Shown here: piece by piece, positions 10,206 to 20,586 of the stretch
Layout of the letters: each line of letters begins with the position of its first letter
Position numbering within the stretch: position 1 is the stretch's first letter
Assembly (NCBI GenBank): GCA_022495995.1
Contig: JAFEMH010000927.1
Coordinates: 468,501-532,500, forward strand
Reading direction: 5' to 3'
DNA length: 64,000 nucleotides
Origin: Adenophora triphylla var. japonica
Taxonomy: Eukaryota > Streptophyta > Magnoliopsida > Asterales > Campanulaceae
Program-made: the position numbers and the translations under genes
Notes under the pieces: generated by a model
Told to the model about the DNA's origin: nothing
The model's database searches: none
The model's input: the letters and a program-made list of their open reading frames with translations, nothing else

Positions 10206-11434
10206 CTAATGATAATATTTTCGAAGATTTTCGGAATGCCATGGATGCTTGAGATCCTTCCCCTCCTTAGTCTTCAATCTGTAGGTCCCCTCTCGGATGA
10301 CTTGAGTGATGATATAGGGACCTTCCCAATTAGGGGAGAGCTTGTTCTGTTCTGCCTTCTGGCCAGTTGCCTTAATTTTTGTAAGTACCCAATCGCCTAC
10401 TTGGAATACTCTTCTGATGACTCTCTTGTCATGATACGCCTTGGTCCTTTATTTGTAGTTTACCATCCTCATCTGTACAACTAGTCGTTTTTCATCTATC
10501 AAGTCTAGGTCTAGGAGCCTATTAACCTTGTTGACTTGCTCATCGTAGTGGGAGTTTCTCACAGTTGGAATGGCCATTTCAGCTGGTGCCATAGCCTCAG
10601 AACCGAAGGTTAATACGAATGGGGTTTCCCAGGTTGGCCCCAGTGGTTGTGTGCAAACACTGACCCCATAAGGCTAGGGAAGTTCGTCCCAGCCATCCCG
10701 CCTCGCGTCCTTCCAAGGTTCTTGGAAAGGGTTGTTAGGACCAGGTTTATTGGCAGCTACACCTTGGCCAGATTGCCTTGAGTATACGCTAAGCCCGGAT
10801 GACTTTGCGTGGCGGACTTTGACTCTTCCCAGTGCATTTGTAAATTCCGTAGAAAATTGGAGTCCATGATCAGAAACAATTGTGTGGGGGAGGCCAAATC
10901 GGCACCAGATGTAGTCGTGGACAAAGTTGATTGCGTTCTCTTCCGTTATCTTGGCTAATGCCTTTGCTTCTATCCACTTGGAGAAGTAATCAACAGCTAC
11001 TATCACATACTTGCAATTACCACGGGCGGGAAGGAAGGGTCCGATGATGTCGATCCCCCACATATCAAATGGCCACGTAGGTATCACAAGTGTCTACTCA
11101 ACTGCCGGTAGTCTAGGAATGTCAAAGAATCTCTGGCACTTGTCACATTTTCTAACATAGGCGTGCGCATCCTCCCTCAGGTTTGGCCAGTAATACCTAG
11201 CGAGATGATTTTGTCGGCTAAGGTTCTGGCCCCCGGGTGTCCGCCGCAAACACCTTCATGTGCTTCCGCCAAGAGATTCTCAACTTCCTTGGGATAGACA
11301 CACCTTAGCAGGGGCTTGGTGAAAGATCTTCGATAGAGGACTCCGTTCATCACAACGAACCTTGGCGACCTTTTTTTGATTAGTTTGGCTTGTGCTTCAT
11401 CTTCCGGAAGTTGGCCCTTCTTGATGTAGTCCAT
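10206..11434 (-). pseudogene. Ty3/gypsy integrase (degenerate)
   Basis: The frames read on the minus strand give the zinc-finger region (AHEGVCGGHPGARTLADKI, about 11,315-11,215, then a stop and a CDKCQRF-like remnant). They then give the catalytic core (FDMWGIDIIGPFLPARGNCK, about 11,065) and VSDHGLQF at the second acidic site, where DNG is usual. The C-terminal end is NWEGPYIITQVIREGTYRL followed by HPWHSENLRKYYH and a stop at about 10,206. In-frame stops and frame changes interrupt it at about 11,177 and 10,674, and no clear catalytic Glu follows the second Asp. It cannot make a functional integrase as read. Confidence 0.85.
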
Positions 11435-11701
11435 GTAGTTGTCGATCCAGCATCTCTACTCTCCATCTAGGAGCATGATTTGTAATCATTCATATGTAGG
11501 TTCCTCAGCAAAAACTACGTATGGATTGGTCTTAGACTTAGACACGTCCATAGTAGCTAGTTTAGATAGAACGTCTGCGATTTGGTTATCTTCCCTGCCA
11601 ATTTGTTTGAGTACGAAAAATTCCATCTTCTTTGTCATGTCTAGGACCAGATCTCTATATTTGGTAAGGGTGGGGTCTTGGGTGTTATACTCTCCCTTTA
11701 C

Positions 11702-13278
11702 TTATTTGACAACTAGTTGGGAGTCACAGAATGCCGCCACCTTGGTTGCTCCGTAGAAGGAAGCCAACTCGATACCAAACATTAGAGCTTCGTATCCAGC
11801 TTGATTGTTGGAGGCAGGGAACTTGAATCGGATGATGTCTTGCATGGTATACTCTCCTTTCGGGCTTGCTAGTACAACTCCAGCTCCGCTTCTTTCCTTT
11901 GTGGCCGATCCGTCTGTGTACAAGATCCAGCAGTTGGATGGGAGTTCGATGGGAGACTTTTCCTCTTCCGCAGTGTTTTGCCTACGGGAAGTGGGGAGGT
12001 GCTCACCCATAAAGGCGGTCTCAACCATGAAGTCAACCAAAGGCTGTGCCAGGAGGGTCTTCCTTGGTTGGTAAGTGATATCGAACTCAGTAAGAGCGAT
12101 TGACCAATTTAGGGGACGTCCGGAGCCGTCCAACTTATGCAGGATCTTCTTCAATGGTTCATTGGTGTAAACAGTGATAGGATGCGCAGAAAAGTAGGCA
12201 TGTAGTTTCCTTGAGGCAATAACTAGGGCGTACGCTATCTTTTCCACGTTGAAATATCTTCTCTCCACGTCAGATAGTGCCTTGGAGACATAGTAGACGG
12301 GTTTCTGCGTTCCTTCTTCATTCCGAACTAGAACAGCTGCGACTGCATGATCAGTGGCGGCCAGAAATACATACAGCATCTCACCGGTAATCGGACTACT
12401 AAGCAAGGGAGGGAAACCCAAGTACTCCTTCAACCTGAGGAATGCCTCGGAGCATTCGGGAGTCCAGGAGAAGCTCTTGGTACCCTTCAAAACCTTGAAG
12501 AAAGACAATGATTTCTCGGCGGATTTGGCTATGAATCTTTCCAGTGCCGCTATTCTTCCACTTAATCTTTGAACCTCCTTTATGTTGGTAGGTTCCTTCA
12601 TGTCAATTAGTGCCTTGATTTTCTCAAGGTTTGCCTCAATTCCCCTTTGCGATACCATGAAGCCCAAGAACTTTTCAGCTGTCACCCCAAATACCCACTT
12701 ACTTGGGTTTAGCTTCATGTTGTTGGCTCGGAGGTTATTTATTGTCTCTTCCAAGTCTGGGGTGTGACTGCCCTCCTTGGTCTTAATGACCATATCATCG
12801 ATGTAGGCCTCCATGTTGTGACCTATTTGGCTTGCAAATACTTGATTCACCATCCGTTGGTACGTGGCACCCGCATTCTTGAGCCAAAAGGCATCATAAC
12901 ATAGCAATAATTTCCCCCAGGTGTTTGGAAGGCCGTCTTTTCGATGTCCTCTTCCGCCATTTTGATCTGATGATAGCCTGAATAGGCATCTAGGAAACTG
13001 AGTGTTCGGTGTCCAGCTATGGAGTCAACTAACTTGTCGATCCTGGGGAGAGGATAACTATCTTTATGGCAGGCTTTGTTAAGATCAGTGAAATCGATGC
13101 ACATTCGCCACTTCCCATTTTGCTTCTTTACCATCACCACATTGTCCAACCACACGAGGTACTTTACTTCTCGAATTATTTCGGCGCTAAGTAACTTTTG
13201 CACTTCTTCTTTTATAGCTTCCTCCTTGTCTCTTGCGAAATTTCTCCTTGTACAGGAGATAGTTTTGCGAAGGATCAA
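11702..13278 (-). pseudogene. Ty3/gypsy reverse transcriptase and RNase H (one frameshift)
   Basis: The N-terminal half (13,278-12,847) has WRMCIDFTDLNKACHKDSYP and the palm motif LSFLDAYSGYHQI. After MMPFG the frame shifts, near 12,870-12,900, into a second open frame of 401 codons. That frame has AGATYQRMVNQVF and the catalytic YIDD box (AYIDDMVIKTKEG). Connection and RNase H domains follow, with WILYTDGSATKERSGAGVV (first Asp), NNQAGYEALMFGIELA (Glu) and FCDSQLVVK (third Asp), then a stop at about 11,702. The sequence is Tat-like in style. The single frame change separates palm halves, so the protein is not made as one piece here. Confidence 0.9.
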
Positions 13279-13299
13279 CTTCCGGGCGGTGGAGGGCTA

Positions 13300-16200
13300 C
13301 TTCCTCATTGATTCCCCTCATATCTTCGACTCTCCAAGCAAAGACGTCAGGCTGCTTTTAAGAGGGAGATTATTTCTTCCTTCTCTTTCGGAGATAATTG
13401 GCCTCCAGAGTTTGATTTTTGCTCGGGATAGTCGGGATTGATGACTACTTCTTCTAGTTATCTACGAGGCTTCATTTCGGGACCGTCTCGGAATTCTAGA
13501 GACTCAATAATGATTTCTCTAATTCTTCTCCCTTCGTTGTCGTTCACGTTGAGGCCTTCTTCCTCCATAAGTTTATCAACGTCGGGAGATCGACCTTCCT
13601 CAGGTCGTGGTTGGCCCCAGAGTTACGGCCGTTGAAGAGAGCGGGGTCTTCCTCGGATACGGGCGGAACTATGCCTAGGTCATCTGCAATTTCTTGGACC
13701 ATAGGTTCTTCCTCGGAGTACGAGTGTAGGACTATGCCTTGGCCATCTGCAATTTCTAGGACCGGGTTCGTCCTCATCTGCAAGCACCTCACGAATATAG
13801 CTCATTACGGAGCTAGTTTCGGTGGTTTTACGAGACTTTGAGAATCTTGATGTTTTCCTCGGGGCATCTATCTCCACACTTTTAGATTTCTTTCTGCTCT
13901 TCACGACATGTTCCAAGAAGTCTTTGGGGGTGGCCCTCACACATCCAATCCACGCAGTAGGGAATTTAACTCGTTGGTGGGGAAGTGAGGCCACCGTCCC
14001 CAGTTTAGCTTGACTTGGAATGCCTATGATCGCATGGTAATCACTGAGTCAAATCCATGACTACGAAATTGGCTTGTGGCTTTGGCTAGGAAGGGATGAT
14101 CACCGAGCTTCAAGTTCCGGCTCCACGGTTCCCTTGGCTCCCACCTTGTGATTGGTGAATCCTTCTAGCCTTCCATGATAGGGTTCCCAACATGGTGTCT
14201 TTCAAGCCCATCTGTTGGAAGGCGTTTGAATAATATAGGATATCACGTGGGAGGCCCCGTGTCAACGAGAAGTCTTTTCGGATTCAACATTGTCTATTCG
14301 GCCCTTTATCACGAAGGGTTGTTCACGAAGGTGCTCGGCTTCCAGCCAACTCATTAGGAGAGAAACTAATGACCTCTTACGCTTTATGGATCCAAGCGGG
14401 AACATGGTACGCTTTGCTCGGCTCGTGGATCTGGTCACTTAGTTTTACGGTAGAAGTTACCTCTTCCCGTATCACATGCAACTTGGCCACTAGGAGGCTG
14501 CGGTCTTTCATCCTCGCTTTTGTCGTCATCTTCACTTTCCTCTTCCTTCCGCTTCCGCTTGTTGTCTTTTTCATGACATAACGATCTAACTTTCCCTCGT
14601 CGACCCATTTTTGGATTATTTTCTTGAGAGGCCCAACAACCATCGGTGGTGTGCCCGTGGTCTTTGTGAAAATCAGTATTTGTTCATGTTACGAGGGATT
14701 TTGGCTTGTCGATCATTGGATGGGGTGGAGGAAGGTTGACCCGGTACATGATTTCGGAGATGGGTTTTGTAAGAGGAGTGAATTCAAGCTTCTCCGTGCT
14801 CCTTGTTTTATTTTTCCCTTTGGAACCCTTGCCGTTCCCATTATCATTACGGCGAGTGCACATGTCGCCTCTGTTTACTGTCTTGTCGGCTCCCCTTTTC
14901 TTTGTTTTGTCCTCGGCCATGGAAATGGCATAAGCTACCTTGTATAGTTCGGACTTTGTTTGAGGTTCCCATTTGAAAGTTCATAAACGAGGGGACCAGA
15001 TTTTAGGCCGGAGTTGGAAACAAACAATGACTTCCCTATCGGTGAGGCTCTCTTGACACAGTGCCATTTTTGAACCGATTATAATAGGCGAGGGTGGTCT
15101 CTCCCTTTCCACTGCTCAATGTTGGCCAAGTCGGCCGGCCTTATCTTCCTGCTTTACCGGCGGTAGCAAAGTGGTCCAAGAACATTCTCCTCATGCCTCT
15201 TTGGCGATCGATGCTACCTCTTTTAAGCTCACGGAACCGGAGTCAAAGGCATTCGGAGAAGGTGCTCGCGAAAGCTTTACGGAGCGGGTCATCGGCGGTG
15301 GTGAGGAGATTCGTAGTTTGTTGAAACTTTGCACGTGGTCTTTTGCATCGGTAGTGCCATTGTATTTTTCGAAATTAGGAAGCTTGAGGTGGGGATTAGG
15401 TGGAGGCTGCGGTTATTCTCAAGGAGAATGGACGTGTTGCCCGATCATAATCATCGTCATTGAACTTTTTCCCCTCTCCCGTGTCATCCAATCTTTGCTT
15501 CAACGGCTCCCATTGCTTGGTTTCCACTCCACTTGTCCTTTGCTTGGCGGGTGCTTCGTTGGGAGCTTCGACGGATTTGTCCTTGGGGCGATCATTCACC
15601 CTACGTGCTCCGCGTCATGTCGGTGCATTGTCCCATTTGGAAGGGGCCTTATCACGCTTGATTCCAGGTCTTGGCGCTGATATCATCTACATGCGGTTCA
15701 GGGGTCCTTGGCTTAGCAAATTCACGAACACGGGGACGGGGAGAATCCCGGCGGCAGCCTTGGGAAGAGAAGGAGAATCATGGCGGGATCGACGAGGACG
15801 AGGGAGAATCTGGGGCCAGGGGTGCTATAACTAGACGAGGTGGTGACATTCGCACTGTTTAGGCGAGCCTTGTCCTTAGGTCCCGAGTTCACCTCCTCTT
15901 CACACCAGGAGTCAATTGGCTTCTCAAGTCAACTACACGATCCCTCTTCTTCTTGTCATGCCGAGGAGACGGGTAGGTTTGGGGGTGGTAGTTCGGAGGT
16001 CTTGAGGAGAGGAGCTCGTTGCTCACCTTGTCCCTTTTCGAGGGGGTTGCCCGAGATGGTCTAATAAATTCGGCCGTGGAATGCTCACGGGTCCCAATTG
16101 CAAGAGCGGCACATGTTTCATACATTCTTTGTAATGTCTCCATTTGCCTATGTAACAAAGAGCGTCGGTCAATGGGTTGACTTCCTCTGCTTGGCCAGGC

Positions 16201-16445
16201 GTCGGCATTCTTTGTTTTCTTCCTTCCCACTTGCTTTCCGCGAGCGCGAGTAGGACGAGGAAGCTCGGCACCTTCTCCTCGACATTCAACCGACCCTTGG
16301 AACGAAGGGGTCGTGGAGAGGGGGAGGAGGGGGCATCTAGGCGGAGTAGAGGAGGAGGAGGAGACGCTCTCCTCGGCTCCGAATGTTCGCCCCATTCACT
16401 TTGGGTTGGGTCCTCAGCCGTAACACTCGTAAACTGTCCTTCCAT
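13300..16445 (-). pseudogene. Ty3/gypsy gag-protease region (heavily frameshifted)
   Basis: The gag start is likely ATG at 16,443-16,445 (MEGQFTSVTAEDPTQSEWGE). A serine/proline/arginine-rich N-terminus follows with QMETLQRMYE-like coiled-coil sequence near 16,130. A capsid-like core is split between frames, with GMRRMFLDHFATAG near 15,180 and KGETTLAYYNRFKNGT near 15,080. A protease active site reads NPKRLLVDTGPP at about 14,249-14,285. Between about 13,300 and 14,000 the frames link towards reverse transcriptase. Many stops and frame changes exist, so this is a dead copy. The order gag, protease, RT, RNase H, integrase is that of Ty3/gypsy. Confidence 0.75.
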
Positions 16446-16790
16446 TGTGAGTCAACAACAAATTACCAAGTGTAAATTTTCCAAAAACCACAATTTCAAT
16501 AGAACCAAATTTATGGCCAAAATTAGGGCAAATTTTGACCACACACAAACAGCTAATTGTGATTTTTTTTCAACACCAAAGAATTCAAGCCAAACTGGGG
16601 CGGAATTTCACGCTAGAAACGCCTCCAACGGAATCTGGGTACATTCCGGTTGAAACTTGCAGATTTCGGCGGTTTCAAGAACAGAGCCCAAATGATTCCA
16701 GAAATTCCGTTCAATGAGAGAAAAATTTCGGCAAGAAAATTGACTTTTAGCGAGCGTTTTCCAGGCCAAACGAAAGGTGTTTGAATCGAT

Positions 16791-16809
16791 TTCCCGGCAA
16801 TGGAACCAA
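16791..16809 (-). other. Probable primer-binding site of the gypsy element
   Basis: On the minus strand TTGGTTCCATTGCCGGGAA lies one base inside the proposed 5' LTR end. It resembles, from memory, the TGGCGCCGTTGCCGGGGA-type sites of plant Tat-like elements, with three or four differences. Confidence 0.4.
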
Positions 16810-16810
16810 T

Positions 16811-17570
16811 TGATGATGCCAAAATCGTCAAATCAACCCAAATCCAAGCGATGATTGCTCCAGTGATTGCAAGGCCTGAAAATAAGAGAAAACACGTAAA
16901 CTAAGCCGGGGCGGATCCGGCTAAAGGCCCTCCGGCGTGAGAGTAAGTTCACGGTTTGTATGTGAGAAAACAAATTGACAGAATTTTCCCAATGTAAAAA
17001 GTAACGTACCTAATAATGAGCCATGGGGCTTGTATTTATAGGGATGGATTGATAGAATCCATGTTGCAGTGAACTTGTAAAGAGATAAGGTATAATCCTA
17101 AGAGAATTATATCTGTTAAGGAGTCCTTGTTTGACTTGCAGTGGTGTTGGTAATTATAATCCTGATTGGATCATTCTTGTATGTAAAATCCTTGTTGAAT
17201 AAGGATTGTATAAGCGCTGGCCAGAACGCCGAGGAACATAAATGTTTTACCTCGGCCTTGGCAAATAGACCGAGGTAAATGATTCGGCTTCATCGTCATT
17301 TGGAAATTGGCCGGCATGTATATATGCCGGGGTAAATGATTTTGTTTCCTCGTCACAGTGATGAAATGCCGAGGTAAGAACTTTTCTCTCCTCGTCACTT
17401 GCGACATGACGGCCCAAGCACGATGACATAAGGCCGAGATAAACGTTCCTCGGCATACGAGGAAGACCTTACTCGGCCCTGAAACTTGGTTATTAGATAA
17501 TATTCATGGCCCAATCCGATTGGGCTCAGCTCGAGCAAGCCCATGTTCGTATCTCGGTTTATACCGTTCA
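16811..17570 (-). repeat. 5' LTR of the minus-strand gypsy element
   Basis: On the minus strand the segment starts TGAACGG and ends GGCATCATCA, giving TG...CA ends. A TATA box (CCCTATAAATACAAG on the minus strand, about 17,034-17,048) lies in the middle. The primer-binding-site-like sequence and the gag start follow in the expected order. A second LTR copy was not found in the window, so the boundaries rest on termini and context only. Confidence 0.5.
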
Positions 17571-17824
17571 TAGAATTTAATTAAAAAAATAATACTAAAT
17601 GTCTTAAAATGAATAATAAAAAACGAAAATTTGTTATTTGAAACAGAGGTAGTACAATATAGAGAACTAATTTGCAATGTATATAAAACTGAGAATCGAA
17701 TTGCAATTGACCTTAAAAATATATCAACCTTTTTTTTTTCACGATGTGAAGTTAAAATTAAAAAAAAAAAAATCTTTGGGAATAAATTGAATATTTTTTG
17801 GAGAACCTAAAATTTAAATTAATA

Positions 17825-18062
17825 CTTCCTCCGTTTCAAAAAGGTTTCTCATTTTCATTTTCATTGTCAATTCAGTTGAATTTTGTTCATAGTTTCTTAC
17901 AAATCTAATTCTCTTTTTGCAATTATTTTGAAAATTGTTATTGATAATATTTTTAATGCTGAATTAATAACAAATTTTGCAATTGTATAAATATAGTTAG
18001 ATTTTCAGAAAGTTGTGGTCAAATTTCATCGAGTTAACAATGAATGCAAGAGTGAGATGGAG
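17825..18062. mobile_element. Possible degenerate Stowaway-like MITE
   Basis: It starts CTTCCTCCGTTTC and ends GAGATGGAG, flanked on both sides by TA. The termini match only partly and the interior does not fold well. The rest of 17,571-18,279 is AT-rich intergenic DNA in which I see no gene. Confidence 0.35.
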
Positions 18063-18279
18063 TAATTAAAACTAATTTTTCAGGGGGTAATACTTGCTAG
18101 AGTTAAAAAAAGAAAAACATAAAATTTGGATTACAAAATGATGTGATACAATTGTTTTGATACTTTTAATTAAGTGTGACAGGTTCACACTCCAACTAAT
18201 AAAATATCATCACTTCCCTTTTTTTTTTTTTTTTATCAACGTTATCTCTTTATGGGGAAAGGGAGTGCTTTAAAACCTA

Positions 18280-18567
18280 CTCCCTACGTCCCGATTGAAA
18301 AGCCACAAATTTCCTTTTTGAGTGTCCTATTTAAAATGACTCTTTCCCAAAAAGGAAAGTTTTTATTACTATTCCACCCACTCATTCTCTCTCCTACTTT
18401 ACTTTTACATTCACAACATTCTCTCTCCTAACTATTCCTCCCAGTCATTCTCTCTCCTATTTAATTTTTCATATTCACAACATTTACACTTTTTCTCTTT
18501 CCTACATCACTTTCCTTAATTTGCGTGCGAGGCACAAACTTTGCCTTTTGGGCCGGGACGGAGGGAG
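18280..18567. mobile_element. Stowaway-like (Tc1/mariner) MITE
   Basis: The terminal inverted repeats are CTCCCTACGTCCCG and CGGGACGGAGGGAG, flanked by a TA target duplication (18,278-18,279 and 18,568-18,569). The interior is rich in CATTCTCTCTCCTA repeats. No coding capacity is present. Confidence 0.85.
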
Positions 18568-18599
18568 TATATCAAACTATCAAAGGCCTCATCACCTCG

Positions 18600-18760
18600 A
18601 TGCGTATGCCGCGGTAGTGTGTTGCCAATATCGTGCATTGATACATGATTAAAATAAATTCAGTCTCTTTTAGAAGCTGAAGAATCGTATCTCTTGGTAA
18701 AGTCATTGCAGATTCTGCTACATTGCTATTATAGGTCAAGATAATATAAAAGGTTAATAT
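18600..18760 (+). promoter_or_regulatory. Distal upstream sequence shared by both ABCA copies
   Basis: The phrase TAGTGTGTTGCCAATAT and the following AAGCTGAAGAATC / GCAGATTCTGCTAC-like stretch reappear in diverged form at about 46,484-46,590, upstream of copy 2. In copy 1 this block is separated from the gene by MITE and SINE insertions. It shows that the duplicated unit included upstream DNA. Confidence 0.6.
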
Positions 18761-18963
18761 ATATTCCCTTCATTTCATGTCACAATTTTTTATTTTTATT
18801 TTTGTTAATCGTGATTTTAATTGGCAGCACTTGAGATGCTGCATTGCCAGTTGGATAAAGAGTTTTTTTATCTGACTCGTTGACTTATACCTAGGTGTGT
18901 ACTTCTATTATTGTATTGTACTCCACATCTGTGCATCATCCCGTTTCTAAATACAGTAAGTAA

Positions 18964-19200
18964 GGGCTCGTTTGATAGGCCGATAAGATTAGCATGTATT
19001 AATAGGAAGGAGGTTATTAATTCAGGGATTAATAATATCACCTTTTTTTTTTAGGATAAATAAGAAGGGGATAAGAGATGTTCAGATGCTTATCTGGGTT
19101 GTACTTTGGATAATTACTACGGTTACATTTAATCTACCAAACATACTTTTATTAGACTAATAATTCTATCCGATCATTTATCGACCTACTAAACGGCCCC
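18964..19200. mobile_element. Harbinger-like MITE
   Basis: The left end GGGCTCGTTTGATAGG and right end CCTACTAAACGGCCCC are imperfect inverted repeats. They are flanked by a 3-bp TAA duplication (18,961-18,963; 19,201-19,203). The element is 237 bp and has no ORF. Confidence 0.7.
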
Positions 19201-19454
19201 TAAGTGGCTACCATGTCACATTTTGATGCTCACATGCAAATTTAGCATTCTCAAAATTAGATTCCCAAATTTTCCTTTATTTTTGAAAATAAAATATACT
19301 TGCATCATTGAAGATAAAATAAATGGCTTTTCACAATAGTCGAAAGCTAATCCTAAATATAAGGTCAGCTGCATAATTTGCGAAACTTTTAACAAGAATG
19401 AACAATAATATTTTGTTGATTGCCCATATATAACATACTTCAAACAGCCCAAAT

Positions 19455-19648
19455 GCTTCACCTTCTTCTGTTTTTTTTTTTTTTTTAATTGAGTTTTTTA
19501 TTAATGAATGACTAATCTATTGTAAGAGTTGCACTTTAAAGTGCTAGAAATTGCATATGGTAGAATTCAAACTCCTGAACTCTCCTACCAAAAGAGAAAT
19601 CGCATGTCGCTTGATTAATAGCTCTTCGGCGGCGCTTCACCTTCTTCT
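19455..19648 (-). mobile_element. tRNA-derived SINE with 15-bp target duplication
   Basis: The body (19,470-19,633) is flanked by perfect 15-bp direct repeats GCTTCACCTTCTTCT (19,455-19,469 and 19,634-19,648). Read on the minus strand it ends in a poly(A) tract. It contains a B-box-like AGTTTGAATTC and an A-box-like TTAATCAAGCGACATGC region. Long target duplication, terminal A-tract and pol III box remnants fit a SINE. The length of about 164 bp is normal for plant SINEs. Confidence 0.75.
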
Positions 19649-19768
19649 TATCTATAATTGCAAGATGTTAAGTTTATTAGAGTATTAGTATTACGCGTAT
19701 TTATCCATTTTTATATTTATTAATTCCTTTCATAATAATTTTCTCATTAATAATACTGTTAATCTTTA

Positions 19769-20350
19769 GACCATTTTCAATGGGTAGTTGAATACCCATT
19801 TTCAATCATTGAAACCATTGGAGATGCTAGTTGGAAAAAAAAAAGTTGGGCCAACCGGGTTGGATACCCAGCTTTTTTTTTTTTTCCTTCTGCCACGTGG
19901 CTTGTTCCAATTGGTTGCTGAGTTTTTTATTTTATCAAAACCCATCCGAATTTTCAAAGGCCATTATCTATATCAAAAAAAAAATTCTTTTTTTTTTTCA
20001 CACCAAAATTTATAATTTTTTTTCTTTATAAATATACTTTTCTTTCATTTGATTTCGACACAGCAAAAAAATCCCTCATTTTTAGTGAAATTGATGTAAA
20101 ATAAAATAAATGATAATAATTATTATTTTATTAATCATAAAAATAAAAAATATAAATAAAATAAAAGTAGGAAAGTAAAACAAAAGTAGTGAGATATAGG
20201 ATGATGAGTTGGAGGGGGTTGAATTTTTTTTTAAACTAACCATTGGAGGGGTTAAAATTGAATAGGAAGTTGAATGATTAGGTGGATGAGAGAGAAGCTG
20301 ATGTGAAGGTAGTTGAATAATTTTGATAGTTGAAACCATTGGAGATGGTC
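19769..20350. mobile_element. Tourist/Harbinger-like MITE in the promoter of ABCA copy 1
   Basis: The terminal inverted repeats are GACCATTTTCAATGG and CCATTGGAGATGGTC, flanked by the 3-bp duplication TTA. The element is 582 bp. It ends 236 bp before the ATG of ABCA copy 1, so it forms part of that gene's upstream region. ORFs inside are A/T-run artefacts. Confidence 0.8.
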
Positions 20351-20458
20351 TTATCCGGCAATACTAATTAAAAATTTTAAAAAATTACTAGTTAAAAAAC
20401 TACTGAATTTAACCCTACATACATTCAGGCCAAAAAGTGTTGTAGGCAGTAGGCCTAT

Positions 20459-20586
20459 GCGATACGGAGCATAATAAACCATGAAGACGACCTCGCAATT
20501 TATATTTTGGCGCCGATTTACATTTCAACGGTCTCCCTCCCCTTTCATTCTAGAGAGAGAAAGTAAGAGGTGCCTAAATCTAATCA
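20459..20586 (+). promoter_or_regulatory. Proximal promoter/5' UTR of ABCA copy 1 with E2F-like site
   Basis: The stretch from ATAATAAACC to the ATG is conserved with 47,069-47,188 upstream of copy 2. It includes TTTGGCGC (20,506-20,513), a match to the E2F consensus TTTSSCGC, inside the palindrome-bearing TTTGGCGCCGATT. A CT-rich, GAGAGAGAAAG leader follows. The conservation between paralogues suggests a regulatory role. E2F binding is inference. Confidence 0.5.

Noticed and set aside
11805..12767. Plus-strand ORFs across reverse transcriptase
   Set aside because: They are shadows of the minus-strand RT/RNase H frame, which carries all catalytic motifs.
1..17570. The whole left region as one complete gypsy element bounded by two LTRs
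   Set aside because: No segment in 1-9,600 matches the proposed 5' LTR at 16,811-17,570, so the left boundary cannot be supported.
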